A DNA stretch of 64,000 nucleotides from Candidatus Tisiphia endosymbiont of Nemotelus nigrinus (GTDB taxonomy: Bacteria; Pseudomonadota; Alphaproteobacteria; Rickettsiales; Rickettsiaceae), in assembly GCF_964026475.1 (NCBI RefSeq), contig NZ_OZ032151.1:620001-684000 (forward strand), given 5' to 3'. A program made the position numbers and the translations under genes. Below the pieces are notes generated by a model. The model ran no database searches and was not told the origin of the DNA. It saw only the letters and a list, made by a program, of their open reading frames with translations. Positions 9,827-18,677 of this stretch are shown here, one piece after another. Within the stretch, counting starts at the first letter, position 1; the number at the start of each line of letters is the position of its first letter.

Positions 9827-9879
9827 ATATAAGTGTCTAGGATCTCCACCGCAAAATAACACTATATCTTTGATAATTT

Positions 9880-10310
9880 CTTTCTCAAGCAACAACATAA
9901 ATTACAATAAAGCAAGCCTAAACCCTTGCAAATTGTTCAGTTTCTTGAATATTGTAAACAAAATAATGTATACCTTCATCCCATTCTCCTTATGGCTAAT
10001 AAAATGTTTAATCTGTAAATTTTGCTTAATAATATTTAAAAAATACTTCTATCTTCCAACGCTTTTTGTATGTACTTGCTATATCTTGAGCTGATAAATA
10101 TAATATATTAGTTAAAAACCATAATTCTCCTGCTTTTTAACTTTTTGCCTTAATTAGTCGCAAATTACATTTTATTTGCTTATGTTTTTTATCATATAAA
10201 TTTACCTGTAATTTTATTATTTACTTTATCTATTTTGTATAACTTACCTACTTCATTTAGTTTATTTTCATCTATTAAATTCATAATTTCTGATATTTGC
10301 ACGTTAAGTT
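9880..10310 (-). pseudogene. Decayed IS4-like transposase remnant
   Basis: On the minus strand, stop-interrupted frames give an N-terminal piece (NVQISEIMNLIDENKLNEVG, about 10300-10240) and a C-terminal piece, ELWFLTNILYLSAQDIASTYKKRW followed after one frameshift by LQIKHFISHKENG (about 10125-9940). The Y-x2-R...E-x6-K arrangement (YKKRWKIEVFFKY... K) is the C-terminal DDE signature of IS4-type transposases. The central catalytic part is missing, so the gene is internally deleted and frameshifted. The rest of 9840-10540 holds only this remnant and, at about 10397-10460, a degenerate palindromic repeat. Confidence 0.65.
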
Positions 10311-10542
10311 CCTATTTTTATATGAACTTAATTTATACACAATCTTTAGTTATATTTTTATACCTTTTTTAACTTTCAACAGTTGTGGGGGCAAAACAAT
10401 AGCGAGAATGACACCATTGCGAGGGGGCAAATTTTACCCTGTGCTCCTCGCAATTACGGGTCGGAGCTTCTTGCTAATAGAGAATATTTGAGTAAAAATA
10501 ATAAAAATATTTTTCATAAAACACTTAGTGTATATCATAATT

Positions 10543-10750
10543 AGTATATACTCAAAATAGATTTGGAGAATTGGATTTGTAAATGAGGAACGAGTACATG
10601 CAAGCAGTACATGAGCATGAGAGTCCCTGATATTTTCAAAAAACAATTCTTCAAAGCAGAAGAGTATATACTGCTATGATTTCAAGAGTTGGGTAGACGA
10701 AGGTCAACTTAGCGACGATGCCAATTCTTGAAGTTCTATCTGAGTATACC
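10543..10750. repeat. Two abutting palindromic elements with AGTATATACT ends
   Basis: The first unit (10543-10672) begins AGTATATACTC and ends GAGTATATACT, with inner arms GAATTGG and CAATTC. The second (10663-10750) shares that end and runs through GATTTCAAGAGTTGGGTAG to TGAGTATAC. The second is a shorter relative of the element at 12942-13098. The same termini (GAGTATACTC) open the nested structure at 39396. They resemble Rickettsia palindromic elements. Confidence 0.7.
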
Positions 10751-10828
10751 TAATTTTTATTTTGAATAAATGTAACTTATGTTTTATAATTATAACATAC
10801 TAACAAACTCTCATACAGCTTTAATTTT

Positions 10829-10987
10829 ATGCAAAATGTAGAAATTATTGAAACTATCTCTACATCCGTATCATGTTTTGGTAAAGAGTATCCTTATGAT
10901 CATCCAAGAATTTATTTGGAAATTGATCCGGTCAATGGAGCTATTATGTGTCCTTATTGTAGTAAAAAATTTGTGTTGATTAAGTAA
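10829..10987 (+). CDS. Small zinc-finger (CHCC-type) protein
   Basis: This 52-residue protein reads MQNVEIIETISTSVSCFGKE and ends in a short zinc-ribbon-like tail with VNGAIMCPYCSKKFVLIK. The spacing of C16, H25, C43 and C46 fits the zf-CHCC family related to the mitochondrial complex I NDUFS6 subunit, common as tiny proteins in alphaproteobacteria. Its role is unknown; a complex I or respiratory accessory role is inferred from the homologous family only. Its stop TAA shares its last base with the ATG of mutL (TAATG), so the two are probably translationally coupled. Confidence 0.75.
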   Translation: MQNVEIIETISTSVSCFGKEYPYDHPRIYLEIDPVNGAIMCPYCSKKFVLIK

Positions 10988-12864
10988 TGAAGATAAAACT
11001 CCTATCAGATAGTACTATAAATCGTATCGCTGCTGGGGAAGTAATTGAACGACCAGCTTCGGTGGTAAAAGAACTAGTTGAGAATGCTATTGATGCAGCT
11101 AGCACTAAGATAGATATAATGCTTGAACAGGCAGGGAAAAATCTTATTGTTATTTCTGACAATGGGATAGGTATGTCTGAGGAAGAGTTAAATATTGCCG
11201 TAGAGCGTCATACTACTTCCAAACTTGATGAGTTAGATTTATTAAATATTCACACTTTTGGCTTTCGCGGAGAAGCCTTGCCTTCTATAGGCTCCGTAAG
11301 CAAAATGCTGATTACTTCAAAGGCGCGTGGAGCTGATAGAGCATATCAGATGCAAATTAGTGGCGGGCATAATAAAGAAAGTAAGCCTACTATTCATAAT
11401 GAGGGTACAAAGATTGAAATACGTGATTTATTCTTTGCTACTCCTGTAAGATTAAAGTTCTTGAGATCTGATAAAACCGAATTTGCAGCTTCAGTAGATG
11501 TAATAAAGAAAATTGCATTAGCTCATCCTAAAATCAGTATTAATTTATCTCATGATGGTAGAAATATCTTAAAAGTAAAAGGTCAAGAGGGTAATTTTGA
11601 CAAGATTTTAAAGCAAAGAATAATTGATATAGTAGGTTATGATTTTATTGAAAATTCTGTTCATATTAATCTACAAAGACCAGAAATCTCAGTATATGGC
11701 TTTACTAGTCTTCCTACTTTTAATAGGGCTTCTGCTGAAGATCAGTTTTTATTTGTTAATAATAGACCCGTCAAGGATAAATTACTACAAATTGCTTTAA
11801 GAGTAGCCTATCAGGATTACTTAGCTCGAGATAGACATCCAGTTTCAGTTTTGTTTCTACAAATAGATCCCCAAATGGTTGACGTTAATGTTCACCCTGC
11901 CAAAACAGAGGTAAGGTTTCACGATCCAAATACCATACGGGGATTACTGGTAAGCTCTATTAAGGATGCCCTTGCCACTAAAAGCCATATGGTGTCAACG
12001 AATATTGCTACAACTGCCTTAGGTCTTTTTCGAAATACTGCAACTACTAATAATAGTGTTGTTAAAACAAATATAGTATCGCAAAAAAGTCCTAGCTTTT
12101 CCAATAAAATATATCCGAATAATTTAAGTGTATCTGATAATAGCAGTACTTATAGAGCCCAGAACTTAACTCTCCCTAAATCCACCCAAGATAGTTCTAA
12201 TGTTCAACAGCCATTAATAAAGACTGAACCTTATGCTAAAGTAGAAATAGCAGAGGACTATGCCCATACTGATTGTAATAATGTGCTACTCGGAGCGGCA
12301 AGGGCACAATTGCACGGGACTTATATAATATCACAAACAGCAGATAGTATTGTTATCGTAGATCAACATGCAGCACATGAGCGTTTAGGATACGAAAAGA
12401 TTAAACAGATGATAAGTAATAATGGGTTAATTAAGCAGAGATTACTCATACCTGAGATAGTAGAATTGCCAGATATCAAAAGAGCCGATTTATTATATAA
12501 TAAAAAGACAGATATTTCTAAACTAGGTTTAAGCATAGAAAAATTTGGCGAGCGATCAATCATTGTATCAGAGGCTCCAAGCCTATTAGGAGATATCAAT
12601 ATAAGTCAACTTATCCAAGACTTAGCAGATAATTTATCTGATCTTGGCGAAAATATTTCCTTGATTCAATTGATAGAACATGTTACAGAAACCTATGCAT
12701 GTCATTATGCTATCAGAGCAGGTCGCAAATTATCTGCTGAAGAAATGAATGAATTGTTAAGACAAATGGAGAAAACCCCTTTTTCAGGTCAATGTAATCA
12801 TGGTAGACCAACTTACATTGAACTCAAACTCAAAGATATTGAACGATTATTTGGACGTATATAA
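10987..12864 (+). CDS. mutL: DNA mismatch repair protein MutL
   Basis: MutL couples mismatch recognition by MutS to strand removal. The 625-residue protein has the N-terminal GHKL ATPase with ELVENAIDAAS, DNGIGM and TFGFRGEALPS, the transducer domain with NRPVKD and DVNVHPAKTEVRF, a linker rich in S, N and T (about 325-420), and the C-terminal dimerisation domain. The C-domain carries DQHAAHERLGYE starting at D459, an exact DQHA(X)2E(X)4E motif, plus ACHYAIRAG and CNHGRPT, the set that marks MutL proteins with latent endonuclease activity; such bacteria usually lack MutH. The start ATG overlaps the stop of the preceding small gene. Confidence 0.96.
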   Translation: MKIKLLSDSTINRIAAGEVIERPASVVKELVENAIDAASTKIDIMLEQAGKNLIVISDNGIGMSEEELNIAVERHTTSKLDELDLLNIHTFGFRGEALPSIGSVSKMLITSKARGADRAYQMQISGGHNKESKPTIHNEGTKIEIRDLFFATPVRLKFLRSDKTEFAASVDVIKKIALAHPKISINLSHDGRNILKVKGQEGNFDKILKQRIIDIVGYDFIENSVHINLQRPEISVYGFTSLPTFNRASAEDQFLFVNNRPVKDKLLQIALRVAYQDYLARDRHPVSVLFLQIDPQMVDVNVHPAKTEVRFHDPNTIRGLLVSSIKDALATKSHMVSTNIATTALGLFRNTATTNNSVVKTNIVSQKSPSFSNKIYPNNLSVSDNSSTYRAQNLTLPKSTQDSSNVQQPLIKTEPYAKVEIAEDYAHTDCNNVLLGAARAQLHGTYIISQTADSIVIVDQHAAHERLGYEKIKQMISNNGLIKQRLLIPEIVELPDIKRADLLYNKKTDISKLGLSIEKFGERSIIVSEAPSLLGDINISQLIQDLADNLSDLGENISLIQLIEHVTETYACHYAIRAGRKLSAEEMNELLRQMEKTPFSGQCNHGRPTYIELKLKDIERLFGRI

Positions 12865-12941
12865 CTGGTAACTCAGTTGTAAAGAAAATTATTTATCATG
12901 TTTTTGATGGAAATCGTAGCTTTCTATGATTCTCTGTTTGT

Positions 12942-13098
12942 GTATACAGCTATGATTTCAAGAGTTGGGTAGACGAAGGTCAACTTCAAGAAGAGCTAGG
13001 AGTGTCAAAGTCGAGCAGCGGAGCGTACATTAGTACGTGAGCAGCACAGATCTTTGACAACGACGACGCCAATTATTGAAGTTCACCGAGTATATACT
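12942..13098. repeat. Palindromic element between mutL and hemA
   Basis: A 157-bp unit runs from GTATACAGCTATGATTTC to CAATTATTGAAG...GAGTATATAC. It shares GATTTCAAGAGTTGGGTAG with the element at 10663-10750 but has an extra internal palindrome (TCTAGC... centred on GTACATTAGTAC near 13035). It lies directly upstream of hemA, so its right arm may overlap the hemA promoter region. Confidence 0.7.
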
Positions 13099-13121
13099 AA
13101 TTGGTAATTAAGGTTAATATA

Positions 13122-14378
13122 ATGTCTAATTATAATAATATATTTGATAATCACATAACTAGAATTCAACAAGAAGGCAGATATCGTGAATTTGTTCCTG
13201 TTCAAAGGCAGGCAGATAACTTTCCGTCCGCTTGGCATGATGATAAAGAAATTGTCATGTGGTGTATCAATGATTATCTTGGTATGAGCAATCATCCAGA
13301 TGTTACCAAAGCTGCTCTAGAAGCTACAGCCAAATATGGGATTGGTTCTGGTGGCACAAGAAATATAGGCGGCAATAATAGCTGCATAATAGAATTAGAG
13401 CAAGAACTAGCCATCCTACATAATAAGGAATCATCTTTAGTATTTACGTCCGGTTATGTTGCCAATGATACTACCCTTTCAACACTGGCAAAAATAATGC
13501 CTAATATAGTTTTTTTCTCAGATGAGTTAAATCACGCTTCTATTATTTCCGGTATATGCAACTCAAAATCTGAAAAACATATTTATCGACATATTGATGT
13601 CCAACATCTTGAGGAATTACTCAAAGGAGTGGATATTAATAGACCAAAGATTATTGTTTTTGAGTCAGCTTATTCTATGGATGGATTATTTTCCCCCATA
13701 GAAAAAATAGTGAATTTAGCTAAAAAATATAATGCTTTAACTTTTATTGATGAAGTACATACAGTAGGTTTATACGGCAAGCATGGTGCTGGCATTGCTG
13801 CTCTTCAAGGCTGTGCTGGTAAAATTAATATCATCCAGGGAACGCTTGGTAAGGCTTACGGCGTTATTGGTGGTTATATTGCAGCTGATCGTCAGATTAT
13901 AGATTCTATAAGACTTACTGCCCCCGGTTTTATATTCACCACCTCTCTACCGCCAATTATCGCTTCAGCAGCAACTGCAAGTATTCGTCATTTAAAAAGT
14001 TCTAATGTAGAAAGGGACACTTACCAAAAAGTAATAGCCAAGGTAAAAAAATCTTTTGATCAAGCTAAAGTGAATTACTTTAAAAATGATAGCCATATTA
14101 TACCCATAATTATTGGTGACCCTATTAAAGCCAAACAAGCCTCTAACATGTTGCTGGATAACTATAATATTTATGTTCAGCATATTAATTTTCCGACCGT
14201 GCCACGTGGTACAGAACGCTTAAGAATCATTCCAACACCTAACCATACCGATCAAATGATTCATGATCTTACCAAAGCTCTTGTTGAAATTCTTACTATA
14301 CTTGACATATCACCACCCATCAATTCACATAATACAATAAGATTACCCCTTCCTCCTAAACTGTTGAAAGTTGTATAA
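13122..14378 (+). CDS. hemA: 5-aminolevulinate synthase
   Basis: This PLP enzyme condenses glycine and succinyl-CoA to 5-aminolevulinate, the first step of heme synthesis by the Shemin route typical of alphaproteobacteria. The 418-residue protein shows the alpha-oxoamine synthase features: NDYLGMSNHPDV, GSGGTRNIGGN, the aspartate in TFIDEVHTVGLYG and the PLP lysine in GTLGKAYGVIGGY. A TTG seven codons upstream extends the frame, but the ATG at 13122 (MSNYNNIFDNHI) matches family N-termini and has AAGG about 9 bases upstream. The substrate succinyl-CoA links it to the 2-oxoglutarate dehydrogenase complex containing SucB. Confidence 0.95.
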   Translation: MSNYNNIFDNHITRIQQEGRYREFVPVQRQADNFPSAWHDDKEIVMWCINDYLGMSNHPDVTKAALEATAKYGIGSGGTRNIGGNNSCIIELEQELAILHNKESSLVFTSGYVANDTTLSTLAKIMPNIVFFSDELNHASIISGICNSKSEKHIYRHIDVQHLEELLKGVDINRPKIIVFESAYSMDGLFSPIEKIVNLAKKYNALTFIDEVHTVGLYGKHGAGIAALQGCAGKINIIQGTLGKAYGVIGGYIAADRQIIDSIRLTAPGFIFTTSLPPIIASAATASIRHLKSSNVERDTYQKVIAKVKKSFDQAKVNYFKNDSHIIPIIIGDPIKAKQASNMLLDNYNIYVQHINFPTVPRGTERLRIIPTPNHTDQMIHDLTKALVEILTILDISPPINSHNTIRLPLPPKLLKVV

Positions 14379-14390
14379 AGAAGGGGTTTT
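14345..14390 (+). terminator. Possible rho-independent terminator at the end of hemA
   Basis: ACCCCTTC at 14345-14352 pairs with GAAGGGGT at 14380-14387, followed by TTT. The 5' arm is within the last codons of hemA and the loop is long (27 bases), partly filled by an end fragment of the CACAACTGTTGAAAGT repeat family. The long loop and short T-run weaken the call. Confidence 0.35.
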
Positions 14391-14526
14391 AGAGGTAAGA
14401 AACTAACTATTATATCAAATTATATCATAAAATATTTTAGCACTAATAGCTCAAGAGCATATTATAAAAATAATCATTATAAATGCTGAAAGATATTTGG
14501 TATATAAAACTATAATGACCCCCTAA

Positions 14527-14703
14527 CCCGGATATTGCATGATAGAAATGAACCAATTGTGCTAGCCCTTGTCTCATGAGGGCTACAGGCTAAAATATAT
14601 AAAATTTTAAATATACAATTTGTATTTTTGTGCAATTCTTCCAAACTCCTTATATTACAAGGGGTTCAGAGATAAATATTGATACCTTCATGCAATATCC
14701 GGG
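14527..14703. mobile_element. MITE family 2, copy A (177 bp)
   Basis: The termini are CCCGGATATTGCATGA and its inverse TCATGCAATATCCGGG. The interior includes TACAATTTGTATTTTTGT and is non-coding. Copy B at 18678-18854 has the same length and over 90 percent identity by eye. The terminus resembles the left end of the IS1380 remnant at about 51771 (CCTGAATAATGCATGA), so an IS1380-type transposase probably mobilised it. Unlike copy B, its flanks (CTAA and TTAT) do not match. Confidence 0.8.
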
Positions 14704-14751
14704 TTATGTATTTCATTGCCATAATTGATTTATATAGCCGTTACATTGTAT

Positions 14752-14951
14752 AGCACTTAACATATAGGTTCATACATTATTTTAAACGTTCTACAACTTG
14801 CCTCAAATACAGAAATGCCTTTATCCAATAATTTTCTAATGTTATTTTTTATCGGAAACCAATGATGTTCAATAGGATTTAAATCCAGCGAATAAGGCGG
14901 TAAAAATTTTAGTTTACAACCAGCTTGTTCTATTATAGCACTTAACATATG
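14752..14951 (-). pseudogene. IS630-family transposase fragment with terminal repeat
   Basis: The minus-strand frame ending at about 14757 gives 63 residues with FLPPYSLDLNPIEHHWFPIKN, the last catalytic block (D-x-N-P-I-E) of IS630/Tc1-type DDE transposases. The stop codon lies inside the terminal repeat TAGCACTTAACATATA at 14752. A second, same-orientation copy of this terminus at about 14937 caps the fragment and joins it to the IS3 remnant. The N-terminal three quarters of the gene are missing. Confidence 0.75.
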
Positions 14952-14954
14952 GCT

Positions 14955-15322
14955 TAAGTCACAGTTTTGAAGGAGAATTTTATGTATTTATACTAGAGGA
15001 AGCACTACAAATAGGCAAACTAGAGATATTTAATAGTGATCAGGGTTCTCAATTTACTAGTGGGGATTTCATAAAATTACTAATTGAGCATAATATTAAA
15101 ATCAGTATGGATCATAAAGGTAGGTGCTTTGATAATATACATATTGAGAGATTGTGGAGAACAATAAAACAAGAAGCAATATATTATTATAAGCCTGAAA
15201 GTATAGCTGATTTAGAGAAGATACTGAATGAATTTATTGGGTGGTATAATAATGAGAGAAGACATCAATCTCTCAATTATAAAAGACCAGCTGATGTTTA
15301 TCGGCCAATAAAAGAGAATTAA
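14955..15322 (+). pseudogene. IS3-family transposase (OrfB), N-terminally truncated
   Basis: An open frame without a start begins SHSFEGEFYVFILEEALQIG and continues through NSDQGSQFTSGDF (second catalytic D), MDHKGRCFDNIHIERLWRT (catalytic E) and YNNERRHQSLNYKRPADVY, the standard C-terminal half of an IS3-family rve integrase. The first catalytic D and the helix-turn-helix part are missing because the frame begins at the IS630 terminus at 14951. It cannot be functional. Confidence 0.85.
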
Positions 15323-15820
15323 CTATGTTGAAATTTTGTATTATCTGTATTTTTTAATTATAAAAAATAGTTAATTTCTAAATAGTTAAAAACGGATTAA
15401 CTTATTTTTTTGGTTTGACAATTGGGGTCACTATAACCTTCTCAAAACAAATTTTTCTACGTAGCAATTAATCAATTTATAAAATGAGTTAAACGATTAC
15501 AAAATCGTTAACAAATCGTCATGCAAAAATTTTTTAAAAATCACCTTTTTACACCAAAAATTTACATCAGCAAAATTAAACTCCTAAATTTTATACAAAA
15601 ATTTTTGGCCAAGGTGTTAAATTTTGGATTATTTTTAATTTTTAGCACTTCTGACGGAACGACTACCTATTAAGGCTACATTTCATCAACTACCCTTGTA
15701 TATTTGGTAAAACCTTTGCTTTAGTATATATTTTTAGTATGCTAACTGGATAAGATTTATCAACCTTAAAAATTACATCAATATCAGTTTTAATTTCCCT
15801 GTGCATAACAAAATGATAAC

Positions 15821-15897
<77 letters not shown>

Positions 15898-15987
15898 ATA
15901 ACACCCATTCCTTCTGCTTTCAAGGGTTGATTTTATTTTTGTTAACCAAGATAGTACACTGCAATTTCCGAAATAAGCAAAACTTGG

Positions 15988-16215
15988 TTAAGCTTTCTTA
16001 CCAAAATTAAGACCAGCAAACTTTTTGTTAAAGTCGCTGACATTTTTATTAGATTGGTTAACAATATTTCCAGATTCTTTAGTCCATGCTGGATGTTTCC
16101 TATAATCAACATCCATCAGAATTTCTTCTGCATAACCACCGGAATTTGTTTCAAAAACATCATTACTAATGATAATTTTGAACTTTTTATATTTTGGGTG
16201 TATTCCAGCTTTCAT
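15988..16215 (-). CDS. rpmE: 50S ribosomal protein L31
   Basis: This 75-residue protein begins MKAGIHPKYKKFKIIISNDV and contains DVDYRKHPAWTKES, both typical of bacterial L31. It lacks the CxxC zinc pair of the zinc-bound form, so it is the zinc-independent type. Its ATG overlaps the stop of rpmB by four bases (ATGA), indicating translational coupling. Confidence 0.93.
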   Translation of the reverse strand: MKAGIHPKYKKFKIIISNDVFETNSGGYAEEILMDVDYRKHPAWTKESGNIVNQSNKNVSDFNKKFAGLNFGKKA

Positions 16216-16505
16216 AATGCAGCACCAACTTTTTTATCAGCTATCTTTCTTTTAATTACTTGTGCTTTATCTGAAAGTATATCACTTGATATTTTAAGCA
16301 TATACTCATCAAAACCACCTACCTTCTCAACAGAACGCAAACATTTGGCATTTACTGAAAGCCTATATTCTTGCCCAGTAAGATCACTTGCAAACCTCAC
16401 CACTCTCAGATTAGGCTCAAAGCGTCTTCTAGTTTTTCTTTGTGAGTGTGACACTTTATTACCGTGTAAAACACCAACTCCACTAAGCTCACATCTACGA
16501 GACAT
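16212..16505 (-). CDS. rpmB: 50S ribosomal protein L28
   Basis: This 97-residue basic protein begins MSRRCELSGVGVLHGNKVSHSQRKTRRRFEPNL, the conserved L28 start, and carries the Alphaproteobacteria-type extended C-terminus (DEYMLKISSDILSD...). It is the first gene of a two-gene unit with rpmE, overlapping it by four bases. A GGAGTCAC sequence lies just upstream of the ATG as the ribosome binding site. Confidence 0.95.
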   Translation of the reverse strand: MSRRCELSGVGVLHGNKVSHSQRKTRRRFEPNLRVVRFASDLTGQEYRLSVNAKCLRSVEKVGGFDEYMLKISSDILSDKAQVIKRKIADKKVGAAL

Positions 16506-16608
16506 TGTGACTCCTATAATTAACCATCAACATAATATAAGCGATTATACTCCTATTAGGAGGATATGTCAACATGTACATCCGTAAATAGTACAAAACT
16601 TTTAATAG

Positions 16609-17358
16609 TCAAAACCTTTGAAGTGCTGGAAACATATCGCTCATTGAATAAAGGGCAGGGGGCTTATCAGATATCCAAATGGCAGCCCGGATCGCTCCAT
16701 CAGCAAATGACTCTCTTGACCCTTGATGCTTTAGAGTAATGGTTTGGTTATCCCCTAAAAATAACACCTGATGTTCTCCATGTAAATGCCCCCCTCTAAT
16801 AGAAGCAATGCCAATTTCACCAGCCTGTCTTTGTCCTTTTACAGTACGATCAAATATTGTACATTGATCAAAATCTAAGTTTCTAGCTTGTGCCACAGCC
16901 TTACCTAACATTATTGCCGTACCAGAAGGGGCGTCTTTTTTCATACGATGATGGCAATCTAAAATCTCTATATCATAAGTATCATCCAGAACTCCTGCTG
17001 CCTTTTCTGCCAACATCGCCAGTAAATTTGCTCCTAAACTCATATTAGCTGAATAGAATATTGCTAAACTTTTAGAAACTTCATGTAAGCGATCGAGCTG
17101 ATGGTTGGTCAAACCGGTAGTACCGATAACTAATTTGTTGTTGTACGCAATGGCGCAGTTAAGCAATTTTTCCAACATCTCGCTACTAGAAAAATCGATA
17201 ATCACTTCAGATTTACAACAAAACTCAGCAAGATCATCTATGTTATTTTTCCTAGAAAATGTTGCAGAAAGCGTACAACTATTTAATCCATTCATTTTTT
17301 GAATTATCATCTGCCCCATTTTACCGGTAGCACCACAAATACCTATGGAAACACTCAT
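16609..17358 (-). CDS. dapB: 4-hydroxy-tetrahydrodipicolinate reductase
   Basis: DapB reduces hydroxy-tetrahydrodipicolinate with NAD(P)H in the diaminopimelate/lysine pathway needed for peptidoglycan. The 249-residue protein starts with the Rossmann motif GICGATGKMGQMI, has the IGTTGL and YSANMSLGANLL segments, and the catalytic H-H-x4-K block in DCHHRMKKDAPSGTA at about 132-146. Its ATG overlaps the end of the upstream flavin-reductase-like gene by four bases, so it forms a minus-strand operon with the genes at 17355 and 17825. Confidence 0.95.
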   Translation of the reverse strand: MSVSIGICGATGKMGQMIIQKMNGLNSCTLSATFSRKNNIDDLAEFCCKSEVIIDFSSSEMLEKLLNCAIAYNNKLVIGTTGLTNHQLDRLHEVSKSLAIFYSANMSLGANLLAMLAEKAAGVLDDTYDIEILDCHHRMKKDAPSGTAIMLGKAVAQARNLDFDQCTIFDRTVKGQRQAGEIGIASIRGGHLHGEHQVLFLGDNQTITLKHQGSRESFADGAIRAAIWISDKPPALYSMSDMFPALQRF

Positions 17359-17837
17359 TTTAGTCCTCTATATTGTCTTAAACAATGCACTAGTGGTTTT
17401 ACATTACTATTCACTATAGTATTTATCACTTGACCAATCAATATAACATGATCCCCCACTTCATATTGACTAAACTTATTGCACTCAATATGGCAAACTG
17501 CTCCTTTAATCAAAGGGCAATTACTAGTTTGTCCTAAATCATACGAAATACCAGCAAATTTATCCGTGCTAAACTTAGAAAAATGTCTAGAAATATCCTC
17601 TTGATTTTCAGCCAAAATACTAACAGCAAAACACTCACTACTAGCAAAAGCACTGATACTGAAGGAATGTTTATCAAGACAGAACGATACTAATGGCGGT
17701 AACAAAGAAACCGAGGTAAAAGAACTTGCCGTAAAACCAAACAGTTTACTATTGTATAAAGTGGTAATGATAGTAACGCCAGTGGGCAAAGTGCTAAGAG
17801 CTTGTTTAAATTGTTCGGAATTCACTATTGAAGCCAT
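17355..17837 (-). CDS. Flavin reductase-like domain protein
   Basis: This 160-residue protein fits the FMN-binding split-barrel flavin reductase family: LSTLPTGVTIITTLYNSKLFGFTASSF at about 14-40 (PTGV... G-x-T-x-SSF), PLVSFCLDKHS, and the C-terminal GDHVILIGQV. Such enzymes reduce FMN or FAD with NAD(P)H to serve a partner oxygenase; no partner is nearby, so its substrate and role are unknown. It overlaps dapB by four bases and the upstream solute-binding gene by 13 bases. Confidence 0.85.
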   Translation of the reverse strand: MASIVNSEQFKQALSTLPTGVTIITTLYNSKLFGFTASSFTSVSLLPPLVSFCLDKHSFSISAFASSECFAVSILAENQEDISRHFSKFSTDKFAGISYDLGQTSNCPLIKGAVCHIECNKFSQYEVGDHVILIGQVINTIVNSNVKPLVHCLRQYRGLK

Positions 17838-18556
17838 TTTTTAGTAATACGACTAATTGTACCATCTTTTTTTAATTCACTAATAGCTTTATTGACATTT
17901 TCAATAAGTTTAGAATCTTTTGGCATAGCAATAGCAAGCTCAGATGAGAACTCTGTTAAACTAAAACTAGCAAGATCAGGATTATTCTCAATAAATTTCT
18001 TAGATTGCGATTCCTCTAGTACCACCACATCTATAACTTTTGACTTCAATTCTTCGACTAGCATTAAATTATTTGATAAATAATTTGTTCTGATATTAAA
18101 CTGCTGGGCTAAATCCTGAACTATCACGGCCCATGTTGTACCAAGTTGCACACCAACAACTTTATTATCCAAGTCTTCAACTCTCTTTAAATCATCTATT
18201 GCTCTATATAACACTGATACCTTAGTTGTTACGTAAGGTTCTGAAAAGCTAATGTGTTTTTTACGCTCTTCGGTCACTGTTAATCCAGCGATCACTATAT
18301 CAACATTTTCACTAGCCAAAGATGCAAGTAAGCCATTAAAATCAAAATTTTTAATTATAACTTTTTTTTCTAGTTTTTCTCCTATAGCATTAATAATATC
18401 AATATCAAGTCCTACTATCTGCCCATTTTGAATAAATTCATAAGGTGGATTGTCTGCAGAAGTTGCAGCTATTAAGTTCTTTTCTTGAGATTTGTTATCA
18501 CAACCAATTATCAAAAAAGAACATATAATAAGGAAGAATAACTTTATTAATCTCAT
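17825..18556 (-). CDS. Amino-acid-type solute-binding lipoprotein (SBP family 3)
   Basis: This 243-residue protein begins with a lipoprotein signal, MRLIKLFFLIICSFLIIGCDN, with the lipobox LIIGC at residues 15-19. The mature part is a family 3 periplasmic binding protein: ADNPPYEFIQNGQIVGLDIDI near the start, DIVIAGLTVTEERKKHISFSEPY at about 85-107 and VGVQLGTTWAV at about 133-143. These features fit polar amino acid ABC uptake systems. No permease or ATPase gene is adjacent, so the substrate (glutamine or arginine are usual) cannot be assigned. It is the first gene of the unit leading to dapB. Confidence 0.88.
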   Translation of the reverse strand: MRLIKLFFLIICSFLIIGCDNKSQEKNLIAATSADNPPYEFIQNGQIVGLDIDIINAIGEKLEKKVIIKNFDFNGLLASLASENVDIVIAGLTVTEERKKHISFSEPYVTTKVSVLYRAIDDLKRVEDLDNKVVGVQLGTTWAVIVQDLAQQFNIRTNYLSNNLMLVEELKSKVIDVVVLEESQSKKFIENNPDLASFSLTEFSSELAIAMPKDSKLIENVNKAISELKKDGTISRITKKWLQ

Positions 18557-18677
18557 AAGAATAAAATAACTATTTTAATTGTCACTATATTATTGCATTT
18601 CTTACGATCATATACAACAGACTTTTTGAAATTATGTCAATAACAGGTGTATGACCGTATTTGGTAACAAGTCTAAC

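Larger units (their letters stand above)
8669..9833 (-). mobile_element. Complete IS110-family insertion sequence (1165 bp)
   Basis: The ends are fixed by the MITE it interrupts. On the transposase strand the left flank reads CTAGACA-CT and the right flank CT-GTTAAC, which rejoin to CTAGACACTGTTAAC, the MITE end seen intact in copies B and C. A CT dinucleotide is therefore present at both junctions, the core expected for IS110 recombinases, with no terminal inverted repeats and no longer target duplication. Inside are one intact transposase gene and about 170 bp of structured non-coding DNA upstream of it. The element appears intact. Confidence 0.9.
8511..9839. mobile_element. MITE family 1, copy A, split by the IS110 element
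   Basis: A non-coding inverted-repeat element with TA-GACACTGTTAACAAAGC termini lies at 8511-8668 and is completed by its last six bases, TGTCTA, at 9834-9839 on the far side of the IS110 insertion. Copies B (18980-19143) and C (39461-39879) carry the same termini and interior. All three begin and end with TA, consistent with a TA target duplication of the IS630/Tc1 type. The resident parent transposase was not identified. Confidence 0.85.
14516..15430 (+). mobile_element. Mosaic IS3-type element filled with MITE and IS630 fragments
   Basis: The outer ends TGACCCC (14516-14522) and GGGGTCA (15424-15430) are inverted copies flanked by a direct CTATAA (14510-14515 and 15431-15436), which looks like a target duplication. 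Between them lie a 177-bp MITE, an IS630 transposase fragment, and the C-terminal part of an IS3 transposase; the IS3 left half is gone. A second, shorter copy of the IS3 right end lies at 19388-19463. Apart from these pieces 14391-15820 holds no gene. Confidence 0.65.

Noticed and set aside
9870..10094. 74-codon plus-strand frame rich in I, F, L, C
   Set aside because: It is antisense to the decayed IS4-like transposase whose C-terminal signature is on the minus strand.
16054..16587. 177-codon plus-strand frame
   Set aside because: Antisense to rpmE and rpmB, which have clear ribosomal protein sequences.
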